NCBI GenBank assembly: GCA_017429345.1
Contig: JAFRPB010000089.1
Coordinates: forward strand, 1-46,750
Reading direction: 5' to 3'
From: Clostridia bacterium
GTDB taxonomy: Bacteria > Bacillota > Clostridia > Oscillospirales > Acutalibacteraceae
Length of the DNA stretch: 46,750 bases
Part shown: positions 40,076 through 46,750 of the stretch, piece by piece
Position numbering within the stretch: the first letter of the stretch is position 1
Layout: each line of letters starts with the position of its first letter
Notes under the pieces: generated by a model
What the model was told of the DNA's origin: nothing
The model's input: only the letters and a program-made list of their open reading frames with translations
Databases searched by the model: none
Position numbers and translations under genes: made by a program

Positions 40076-41269
40076 ATGAACGACAGACTTATCGGCACCG
40101 TATCGCGCGGCGTGCGTGCGCCCATCATCCGGCAGGGCGACGATATCTCTCAGATCGTCGTCGACAGCGTGCTCGCAGCCGCAGAGAGCGAAAACCTTGA
40201 AATTCGCGACAAGGACGTCGTCGCCGTGACCGAGGCGGTCGTGGCGCGCGCGCAGGGCAACTACGCCACCGTGGATCAGATCGCCGCGGATATCCGCGCG
40301 AAATTCCCCGGCGGCACCTTCGGCGTGATCTTCCCGATCCTTTCGAGAAACCGCTTTGCGATCTGCCTGCGCGGCATCGCGCGCGGCGCGAAAAAGATTT
40401 ATCTGATGCTCTCTTATCCGTCGGACGAGGTCGGCAATTCCCTGATCGATATCGACTCGCTCGATGCTGCGGGCGTCGATCCGTGGTCGGACGTGCTGAC
40501 CGAGGCGAAATACCGCGAACTGTTCGGCGTCGTCAAGCATCCGTTCACCGGTGTGGATTATATTTCGTATTACCGTGAGCTGATCGAGTCGCAGGGCTGC
40601 GAGGTCGAGATCCTGCTGGCGAACGACTGCAGAAAAATTCTCGATTACACCGACTGCGTGCTGAACTGCGATATTCATACCCGCGCGCGCACCAAACGCC
40701 TGCTTGCCGCCGCCGGAGCGAAGACAGTCTACGGCCTTGATAATATTCTTTCCGCGTCCGTCGACGGCTCGGGATATAACGAGAATTACGGGCTTCTCGG
40801 CAGCAACAAGGCGACCGAGGAGACGGTCAAGCTCTTCCCGCGCGACTGCGAGCCCGTCGTCGCGCGCATCGCGGCGGGACTGAAAGAAGCCTCGGGGAAA
40901 GACGTCGAGGTCATGATCTACGGCGACGGCGCGTTCAAGGATCCTGTCGGCAAGATCTGGGAGCTCGCGGATCCCGTTGTATCTCCCGCCCACACGCCGG
41001 GTCTCATCGGCCAGCCGAACGAGCTCAAGCTCAAGTATCTTGCGGACAATGATTTCAAGGATCTTTCCGGCGACGCGCTCAAAGCCGCGATCAGCGGCAG
41101 GATCCGCGAGAAGACCGGCAACCTCGTCGGCAATATGGCGTCGCAGGGCACCACGCCCCGCAGACTGACCGACCTGATCGGCTCTCTGTGCGACCTGACC
41201 AGCGGCAGCGGCGACAAGGGCACGCCGATCGTCTGGATCCAGGGTTATTTCGATAACTATACGATGTAA
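40076..41269 (+). CDS. CofE-like (F420-0:gamma-glutamyl ligase family) protein
   Basis: A 397-residue soluble protein. The N-terminal half, with RAPIIRQGDDISQIVVDSV and IRDKDVVAVTEAVVARAQGNY, resembles the F420-0:L-glutamate ligase domain family; the C-terminal half has DVEVMIYGDGAFKDP and NMASQGTTPRRLTDLIGSL. Archaeal and actinobacterial CofE are about 250 residues, so this is a longer clostridial branch often named after CofE without evidence. No F420 biosynthesis gene is near, and another amide-ligation substrate is likely. SD TTGGAGGA; 47 bp after the GH43 gene, so possibly co-transcribed. Confidence 0.75.
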   Translation: MNDRLIGTVSRGVRAPIIRQGDDISQIVVDSVLAAAESENLEIRDKDVVAVTEAVVARAQGNYATVDQIAADIRAKFPGGTFGVIFPILSRNRFAICLRGIARGAKKIYLMLSYPSDEVGNSLIDIDSLDAAGVDPWSDVLTEAKYRELFGVVKHPFTGVDYISYYRELIESQGCEVEILLANDCRKILDYTDCVLNCDIHTRARTKRLLAAAGAKTVYGLDNILSASVDGSGYNENYGLLGSNKATEETVKLFPRDCEPVVARIAAGLKEASGKDVEVMIYGDGAFKDPVGKIWELADPVVSPAHTPGLIGQPNELKLKYLADNDFKDLSGDALKAAISGRIREKTGNLVGNMASQGTTPRRLTDLIGSLCDLTSGSGDKGTPIVWIQGYFDNYTM

Positions 41270-41285
41270 AATTTACAAAATCTTC

Positions 41286-41314
41286 TTGATTATTCTTTTT
41301 TCGCGTGCTATATT
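41286..41314 (+). promoter_or_regulatory. sigma-A promoter of the metallophosphoesterase gene
   Basis: TTGATT (41286-41291), 17-bp spacer, TATATT (41309-41314), with TG one base before the -10. 63 bp before the ATG. Confidence 0.8.
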
Positions 41315-41377
41315 GAAAAAGTAAGCGAGCCGCATTTGTGCGGATAATAAGATCAACAATTCTGGAGGAAAAGAATT

Positions 41378-42376
41378 ATGACGGTCGTCAAAGCAATTTT
41401 CGGCAACTTTTTCGCGTTTCTGATGGCGATTTTCCTTACGGTGTTTCCCTATAAGGGCATCGAGGTTTCAAAGATCAACACCTCGAAGGAAGACTGCAGA
41501 ATGGTCGCGGAGCTGATCTCCGATACGCACGTCGAGGCGAAGGAGCTCGCCCGTTTCGGCTTTATCAAAGAAGGCTTCCGGCATCTTTCCAATGCGGATA
41601 TCACGATCGACGCCGTTGTCAACGCCGGCGACATCACCAACTACGCCGACGAGGAATCTCTGGCGAAGTATTACGAGGTCATCAAGGAATACAGCCCCGC
41701 GGTCGTCATCAACGCGGCGGGCAACCACGATATCGGCCATGCGGGCGACCGCGACGTGACGGATATCAGCCGCGAGGAAGCGAAGGCGAATTTCATCCGC
41801 TACAACAACGAGTATCTCGGCATTGAGGCGGAGGATAACTATTACAGCTACGAGGTCAACGGCTATAAGTTCATCGTCATCGGCGACGAGTGTGTCGACG
41901 GCGGCCATTGGGATGCGATGGATATGCTTGAAGCGCAGATGGCGTTCCTTGACAGCGAGCTCGCGGAAGCGACCGCGGACGGCAAGCCCGCGTTCGTCGT
42001 CTGCCACTGGCCTGTGGACGGCATGAACGGGCAGGAGACGATCTGGCCGGACTGCGGAATCGACCTGTCGGTCAACGACGTCAAGACCGTGATGGAAAAA
42101 TACGACAACGTGTTCTACATCAGCGGCCATATGCACACCGGCATCAAGAGCCAGGCGGTGGATAAGTATTTCAAGCTTGCCTGTGTCGAGCAGTGCAACG
42201 GCGTGACCTATATCACGCTGCCGACCTACGGTCTTGTCAACAGCTTCGGCATTCCGACCTCGGGCACCGGCATGCAGCTTGAGGTCTACGACGACAGCGT
42301 CGTGATCCGGCCGAGAAACTTCATTACGAATTTCTGGTATACCAACTCGGCTTACACGATCGATCTTGTAAAATAA
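41378..42376 (+). CDS. membrane-anchored calcineurin-like metallophosphoesterase
   Basis: A 332-residue protein. One N-terminal hydrophobic helix (about residues 6-24) without a clear cleavage site, probably a membrane anchor with the enzyme outside. The dimetal motifs are in order: ISDTHVE (48-54), VVNAGDITN near 78-86, NAAGNHDIGH near 111-120, VCHWPVDG near 207-214 and ISGHMHTG near 247-254. The family splits phosphomonoesters or diesters (nucleotides, phosphosugars); substrate unknown. SD TGGAGGA at ideal spacing and a terminator directly behind, so it is monocistronic. Confidence 0.9.
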   Translation: MTVVKAIFGNFFAFLMAIFLTVFPYKGIEVSKINTSKEDCRMVAELISDTHVEAKELARFGFIKEGFRHLSNADITIDAVVNAGDITNYADEESLAKYYEVIKEYSPAVVINAAGNHDIGHAGDRDVTDISREEAKANFIRYNNEYLGIEAEDNYYSYEVNGYKFIVIGDECVDGGHWDAMDMLEAQMAFLDSELAEATADGKPAFVVCHWPVDGMNGQETIWPDCGIDLSVNDVKTVMEKYDNVFYISGHMHTGIKSQAVDKYFKLACVEQCNGVTYITLPTYGLVNSFGIPTSGTGMQLEVYDDSVVIRPRNFITNFWYTNSAYTIDLVK

Positions 42377-42384
42377 TTAAAAGC

Positions 42385-42420
42385 AAAAAGAAACGGCGGG
42401 AGCGATCCTGCCGTTTTTCA
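42385..42420 (+). terminator. intrinsic terminator after the metallophosphoesterase gene
   Basis: Stem ACGGCGGGA (42393-42401)/TCCTGCCGT (42406-42414) with loop GCGA and one G-T pair, followed by TTTTTC. Confidence 0.9.
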
Positions 42421-42475
42421 TATCGCAGAGCAGGTCTGACGACCAAAGGATTTGAAACGGAAAGAAGGATGTTTT

Positions 42476-43402
42476 ATGCGTCTTGTATCGACTACCGGGG
42501 ATCTCGCCCCCTATTACGCCGACAGAAGCGTCGCCGCGCCCGTCGCGGGGATGCGTCAAACCGGCTTCCGGCATCTCGATCTGTCGATGTATGACATTAT
42601 TTATGACGGGTCGCCGTGGATCGTGCCCGGCGACGGATGGAAAAAAGAGATCGGGGACGCCGCCCGGATCGCTGCGGCGGACGGACTCGATTTCCGTCAG
42701 GCGCATTCGCCCGACGGCGAGCATTTCAAAGAGGGCGAGTCGCGGGACGCGCTGATCCGGGCGACAAAACGCTCGATCGAAGCCTGCGCGATGCTCGGCA
42801 TCCCGCATACGGTGGTGCACGCCTGTGAGGTGAAGGGCGGCACGCCGGAGGACTTTCTGCGTGAAAATATTGAATTCTACAAGCTGTTTGCGGACGACGC
42901 GGAGAAATTCGGCGTCGATCTGCTTATCGAGAACAGCGCCGAGGCGTGGAATCCCGAATATTATCTGCGCACTGGCGAAGAAATGCTTGAATTTATCCAT
43001 GCGGCAAATATCCCGCGTCTGCATATCTGCTGGGACGTCGGGCACGGAAACGTGCAGGGCAGAAACCAGTACGACGATATCCTTGCGATGGGCGATGAGC
43101 TGAGCGCGCTGCACGTGCAGGATAATTACGGAAATGAGGATTCCCACGTCATGCCTATGGGCGGCACGACGAATTTCGACAACGTGCTGCGCGGGCTTCT
43201 TGACGGCGGATACCGCGGCGATTTCACGTTCGAGGGCGGCAATACCCTGCGGCGCAGCGGCGTCTGGCCGAATTACCGACGCGACGTGAAAGAGGGCGAC
43301 CGCCTCGCGGACCCGCCGCTGTATATCCAGCAAAAGCAGCTCGCGGTGATGTATGAGATCGGCAGATGGATGCTCGAAAGCTACGGCGTCCCCATAGAAT
43401 AA
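42476..43402 (+). CDS. sugar phosphate isomerase/epimerase-like TIM barrel
   Basis: A 308-residue protein of the xylose-isomerase-like (AP endonuclease 2) fold: FRHLDLSMYD near residue 30, FRQAHSPDGEHF near 72-83, VVHACEVKGG near 112, LLIENSAEAW near 145, HICWDVGHGN near 182 and DFTFEGGNT near 250 supply the usual metal-binding Glu/Asp/His set. Relatives isomerise or epimerise sugars or inositol derivatives, or act on keto-sugars. The ATG at 42476 follows AAAGAAGG; a TTG-started longer frame lacks a site. The HAD gene follows after 12 bp. Confidence 0.85.
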   Translation: MRLVSTTGDLAPYYADRSVAAPVAGMRQTGFRHLDLSMYDIIYDGSPWIVPGDGWKKEIGDAARIAAADGLDFRQAHSPDGEHFKEGESRDALIRATKRSIEACAMLGIPHTVVHACEVKGGTPEDFLRENIEFYKLFADDAEKFGVDLLIENSAEAWNPEYYLRTGEEMLEFIHAANIPRLHICWDVGHGNVQGRNQYDDILAMGDELSALHVQDNYGNEDSHVMPMGGTTNFDNVLRGLLDGGYRGDFTFEGGNTLRRSGVWPNYRRDVKEGDRLADPPLYIQQKQLAVMYEIGRWMLESYGVPIE

Positions 43403-43414
43403 AAGGCAGTAATT

Positions 43415-44167
43415 ATGAGCGATATTATAATACCCTATGACCAAAAGCCCGAAATGATCTTTTTCGACTTCGGCGGCACGCTCTTTGTGGACGGGAGATG
43501 CTGTCCCGCCGACGGCTTCGCGGCGCTTCTGCAGGCGGCGGAAAATCCGGACGTCACCGATAAAGACGCGCTCGCCGCGCTTTGGGACGAATATCTCGAA
43601 GACACGGAACCGGTCAACGGCGAAGGGGGAGCGCATCTCGAGATCCCGCTCTCCGCGGTGCTGACGTACGCCGAAATGATGACCGGACTTCGCGTGCCTC
43701 TGCCGATGAGCGAACAGGAGGAGCTGTTCGACCGGTATAATTCGACGCGGGAGGCGATCGCGGGCGTGCCTGCATTCCTCGATGTGCTGAAAAAATACGG
43801 TATCCGCGCGGCGGTCATCAGCAACAATATGATGAGCGGAGCGGGGCTCGCGCTCGCGGTAAAGCGTTGGCTTCCGTCGTCTGCTATGGAATTCTGCCTG
43901 ACGAGCGCGGATCTTCTGTTTATGAAGCCCGACCGGCATCTGTTCCTCTCTGCGGCGAAATACGCGGGCGTCGACCCCGCGCGCTGCTGGTACTGCGGCG
44001 ACGGCTTCAACCCCGACGTCAGAGGCGCTCTCGGCGCGGGGATGCTGCCGGTGTTTTTCGATCCGGACGCAGAAGAACCGCTTTCAAAGCAAAGATACGA
44101 TGGATCGGACTATCTGCTTGTCAACCGATGGGACGCGCTGCGCGAATATCTTGCGGAGTTTTTCTGA
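43415..44167 (+). CDS. HAD-superfamily hydrolase
   Basis: A 250-residue cytosolic phosphatase-type protein. Motif I is IFFDFGGTLF (residues 15-24), in which the second Asp of DxD is replaced by Gly, motif II VISNN near 130-134, motif III Lys in MKPDRHLF near 170, motif IV YCGDGFNPDVRGA near 191-203. A helical cap of about 80 residues lies between I and II. Asp+2 replacement by Gly is common in one HAD branch and may change the acid-base step. Co-transcribed with the isomerase-like gene; together they could handle a sugar phosphate. Confidence 0.85.
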   Translation: MSDIIIPYDQKPEMIFFDFGGTLFVDGRCCPADGFAALLQAAENPDVTDKDALAALWDEYLEDTEPVNGEGGAHLEIPLSAVLTYAEMMTGLRVPLPMSEQEELFDRYNSTREAIAGVPAFLDVLKKYGIRAAVISNNMMSGAGLALAVKRWLPSSAMEFCLTSADLLFMKPDRHLFLSAAKYAGVDPARCWYCGDGFNPDVRGALGAGMLPVFFDPDAEEPLSKQRYDGSDYLLVNRWDALREYLAEFF

Positions 44168-44214
44168 AAGCGCCCGGAGCATAATCGAAATACAGAAGCA
44201 TATCCCGATTCCTG

Positions 44215-44243
44215 TTGATTTTTTTTGCCTATTGATATAAAAT
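44215..44243 (+). promoter_or_regulatory. sigma-A promoter of the zinc-ribbon/GPH unit
   Basis: TTGATT (44215-44220), 17-bp spacer, TAAAAT (44238-44243), 32 bp before the ATG at 44276. Confidence 0.75.
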
Positions 44244-44275
44244 AGAAATATCCCGACGGAAAAGGAGGAATGTTT

Positions 44276-45109
44276 ATGGCTGTCTGTCCGAACTGCGGCA
44301 GAAAGCTCCGTATGACCGACTGGAAGCCCGACTGCCCCGAATGCGGGGTGAACCTCAATTATTTCAACGCGAACGAGCGTCTTCTCGTCGATTCCGAGAA
44401 GGCGGAGCGCGAGCACGCGCGGTTCCAGCCGAGCGTCGACCGCGGCAAAGCTTCTTACGCCGGCTCGAAGCTCGCGATCCTGCGCATCGTGTTTACGCTC
44501 CTGCCGGTCGGCGCGCTGTTCCTGCCGCTGTGCAGTAAACTCGCCGACGGCAAAACGACCGGCGTCAATGTGATCGACGTTTATAAATTCGTCAACTCCG
44601 GCGATATCGGCGCGATCCTCGGCGCCGGCGCATTCGGCGTGAGTATCGCATTGCTCCTTCTCTCCGCGGTGATGATCCTTGTGTGTATTATTTCGATCAT
44701 CGCGTCGCTCGGCAAACACGGCAAGGGCAGAACGATCGCCCTCTATTCCGTGATGGCCGGTTCGGCGGCGCTGTCGCTGATCTGTTTTCTGATCTCCTTT
44801 CCGAAGTTCGGCGATCTGTTCCCCGAGATGAATACGGTCGTCGGCGGGGTCGGCATCGGCGGGATCCTTTACGTTTTTTTGCAGATCTTCAGCTGGGTAT
44901 GGAATTATATCGTGATCAAAAAAGGGATCCCGGTAAAATACACGACCTGCGTGATCGGCGGTCTTCCGAGCGAGGAGTATTTTTCCTATGTCGAGCAAGG
45001 CATGCCGCAGAGCGAGATTCGCCGAAAGATGCTGGTGGCGCTGACGAAAATGCAGGTCGAGGCGCTTCGGAAAGAAGAGAAGAATGATCCCGGGGAGGCG
45101 AGCGCATGA
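44276..45109 (+). CDS. zinc-ribbon membrane protein of unknown function
   Basis: A 277-residue protein. N-terminal zinc ribbon with CPNCG (residues 4-8) and CPECG (about 20-24), a soluble stretch, then four hydrophobic helices (about 65-90, 115-143, 160-180, 193-213) and a charged cytoplasmic C-terminus ending in Glu/Lys. I do not recognise a named family. The ATG at 44276 is preferred to the one at 44270 because AAGGAGG is 7 bases before it. Its stop overlaps the start of the GPH transporter in ATGA, suggesting coupled synthesis and perhaps an accessory role for that carrier. Confidence 0.75.
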   Translation: MAVCPNCGRKLRMTDWKPDCPECGVNLNYFNANERLLVDSEKAEREHARFQPSVDRGKASYAGSKLAILRIVFTLLPVGALFLPLCSKLADGKTTGVNVIDVYKFVNSGDIGAILGAGAFGVSIALLLLSAVMILVCIISIIASLGKHGKGRTIALYSVMAGSAALSLICFLISFPKFGDLFPEMNTVVGGVGIGGILYVFLQIFSWVWNYIVIKKGIPVKYTTCVIGGLPSEEYFSYVEQGMPQSEIRRKMLVALTKMQVEALRKEEKNDPGEASA

Positions 45110-46680
45110 ACGAGTATTCCGTAAAAGAAGCCGAGCGTCTTGCCCAGACCGGCACCGACGAGCAGGTCAACAAACAGCTTGAAAAGCTCGTGAACGTCGA
45201 CCGCCGCGTCGTCTCGCGCAAAGAGACGATCGGATACATGCTCTTCGAGGCGAACAACGATTTCAATATCAACGGGCACAAGAGCCTGTTTACCGACAGT
45301 ATTCTCAAGATCAGTCTTGACAAGCAGGCGCTGTTCAACGGCATCGCGGGCGTGTGGGATATCGTTGACGATCTGCTGATCGGCGGCGTCGTCGAGCGCA
45401 CGCGCACCCGCTGGGGCAAGTTCGTGCCGTATCTGTTTATCTCCGGCATGCCGTACGCGATCTTTTCCACGCTTTACTGGCTCATGCCCGCCATGTTCTC
45501 TCAGCAGCAGATCGACAATCTCGATTACCTGCCGAAGTTTATCCTGTTCATGCTGCTCGAAATGACGATGGAAGCCTTTTCGACCTTCAAATCCATCGCC
45601 GTGGGCGGATATCTGTCCACCATCACGCCGTACCCGTCCGACCGAAGGCGGCTGCTCGCGATCTCGAAGTATTTTACTATGATTTACGCGCGCATTCCGG
45701 ATATGGTTATCGAATTCATGCTTGACTTCATCACCAACGACATCATCTTCAAAGGGCGTTCCAGCGCGGAAATGATCAAAATGTCGCTGATGATCGTAGG
45801 GCCCTTCACGGCGATCATATCGGGTATCATCAACACCTGGTATTCGACGATCGCCCGGGAACGCGTGCATCAGAGCATCGAAAAGCCGCATGTATGGCAG
45901 AGCATCAAGGTCGTGTTCGCGAACCGTCCGGTGCTCGCGTATATGATCTCGAATTCCCTCGGCGCGTTCGGCACCGGTATTTCGACGAACAACTATTACC
46001 GCTGGGTGCTGTTCATGACCACCTTTGAGACCATCGCGGGTATCCCGTCGGTATTTTTCCAGCCCTTCGGCTATGCGAAATACAACGACCTCGCGAAACG
46101 CTATTCCACGAAATCTCTCTATATGGTCAGCCAGATCTTCGCGAAAACATTCTATATTCCGATCTGGTTCTACGGCATGTTTATCAAGGGCAAAGACGGC
46201 AAACCCTTCTTCACCAACCGCTGGGCGATGCTGCCGGTCACGATGATCTGGGAATGCATCTACGCGACCTTCTGGGGCGTCAAGAGCATTTCCGCAAACG
46301 AGATCGGCAACGAGCTCAACGACTATATCGAGTGGAAATACGGCTACCGGAACGAGGCGACGCTCTCGGTCGCGGGCACGATCTTCGGCAAGATCCCGAA
46401 CCGCATCAACGGCATCCTTGAGCCGATGTATAAAAAATGGATCGGCTACGATCAGGAGGCTTACCCCGAGAAGCGCCCGCAGCCCGAGCGAGCGCAGAAG
46501 TGGATCTTCTCGATGGCGACCATCATCACCGCGATCGTCGTGATCATCGGCGTGCTGCCCATGTTCGGATATAACATCGACAAGGAAAAACGCGACGAGA
46601 TGTATTCCGAACTGAACCGCAGACGCGTGAGCAAAGCCGCCGAGATCAACGAGGCGTATGAGGCGGAGAGTGAGCAGTGA
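45106..46680 (+). CDS. GPH/MelB-type sugar transporter
   Basis: A 524-residue carrier of the glycoside-pentoside-hexuronide:cation symporter family (MFS fold, about 12 helices). Seen: the DDLLIGGVVERTRTRWGKF loop (residues about 87-105), equivalent to the conserved DP-x-G-x-x-D-R-T-x-T-R-WGK-x-RP region of MelB, and the second-half repeat. In the first position the usual DP is DD and the Asp before RT is Glu, a small deviation. It would import mono- or disaccharides released by the glycosidases. The last codons and stop are part of a heptamer array that continues to the window edge. Confidence 0.88.
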   Translation: MNEYSVKEAERLAQTGTDEQVNKQLEKLVNVDRRVVSRKETIGYMLFEANNDFNINGHKSLFTDSILKISLDKQALFNGIAGVWDIVDDLLIGGVVERTRTRWGKFVPYLFISGMPYAIFSTLYWLMPAMFSQQQIDNLDYLPKFILFMLLEMTMEAFSTFKSIAVGGYLSTITPYPSDRRRLLAISKYFTMIYARIPDMVIEFMLDFITNDIIFKGRSSAEMIKMSLMIVGPFTAIISGIINTWYSTIARERVHQSIEKPHVWQSIKVVFANRPVLAYMISNSLGAFGTGISTNNYYRWVLFMTTFETIAGIPSVFFQPFGYAKYNDLAKRYSTKSLYMVSQIFAKTFYIPIWFYGMFIKGKDGKPFFTNRWAMLPVTMIWECIYATFWGVKSISANEIGNELNDYIEWKYGYRNEATLSVAGTIFGKIPNRINGILEPMYKKWIGYDQEAYPEKRPQPERAQKWIFSMATIITAIVVIIGVLPMFGYNIDKEKRDEMYSELNRRRVSKAAEINEAYEAESEQ

Positions 46681-46750
46681 TCAGTGAAAAGTGAAATGTG
46701 AAAAGTGAAATGTGAAAAGTGAAATGTGAAAAGTGAAATGTGAAATGTGA
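46667..46750. repeat. 12-unit 7-bp tandem array (AAAGTGA/AATGTGA), open at window edge
   Basis: AGAGTGA, GCAGTGA, TCAGTGA, then AAAGTGA and AATGTGA alternating to base 46750. The second unit contains the stop codon of the transporter gene (46678-46680) and the first lies within its last codons. The array leaves the window. Confidence 0.92.

Noticed and set aside
42377-43939. 520-codon minus-strand frame
   Set aside because: It overlaps a terminator and two well-supported plus-strand genes; no family resemblance.
1-46750. tRNA, rRNA or phage genes
   Set aside because: I looked for tRNA-like cloverleaves, conserved rRNA segments and phage or transposase motifs and recognised none.

Overview
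The window looks like chromosome of an endospore-forming, glycan-degrading member of the Firmicutes (class Clostridia; an Oscillospirales-like gut anaerobe is my best guess, not provable here). Grounds: spoVAC-spoVAD, an OmpR-type two-component pair, strong AGGAGG Shine-Dalgarno sites, sigma-A promoters with 17-bp spacers, the valS-folC order, and many glycoside hydrolases. I found no rRNA, tRNA, CRISPR array, phage gene or transposase.

Left part (0-16 kb): housekeeping genes. On the minus strand are a small DMT transporter, a ThuA-like protein, lgt and yebC. Two short, strongly expressed-looking peptide genes and a response regulator/histidine kinase pair follow on plus. Then, on minus, come spoVAC-spoVAD (no spoVAE), a membrane-anchored PP2C-like protein lacking the usual metal-binding residues, and a tlyC/corC-like gene, valS and folC read from one consensus promoter.

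Middle part (15.6-30.9 kb): a glycosyltransferase and a Gfo/Idh/MocA oxidoreductase on plus. On minus lie three diverged neutral-ceramidase-family paralogues (one secreted) with a DUF6440-type small gene, a GH28-like protein, a YihQ-like GH31, a clan GH-A hydrolase, and an SDR plus a queuosine-precursor (VUT/YhhQ) transporter behind what reads as a preQ1-I riboswitch.

Right part (31.4-46.7 kb): all plus strand. GH38 alpha-mannosidase, GH29 alpha-fucosidase and a PHP phosphoesterase form one unit. A secreted GH43-like protein, a CofE-like ligase, a metallophosphoesterase, a sugar isomerase-like protein, a HAD hydrolase, a zinc-ribbon membrane protein and a GPH sugar transporter follow. Large glycans would be trimmed to monosaccharides, imported by the GPH carrier and channelled by the isomerase, oxidoreductase and phosphatases.

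The most unusual property is intergenic. Nearly every gap left of 31 kb, and the right edge, carries tandem arrays of 7-bp units (a few 8-bp) whose sequence differs from site to site but whose period does not. Several are arranged as array-core-inverted array and many start at, or even supply, the stop codon of a gene. They sit with at least three families of short palindromic elements: a MITE with GGCAACACCGCACAA ends and TTAR target duplications, an element with GCGAAGC mini-hairpins and outward-facing -10 boxes, and an element with an AACAGTC/GACTGTT hairpin.
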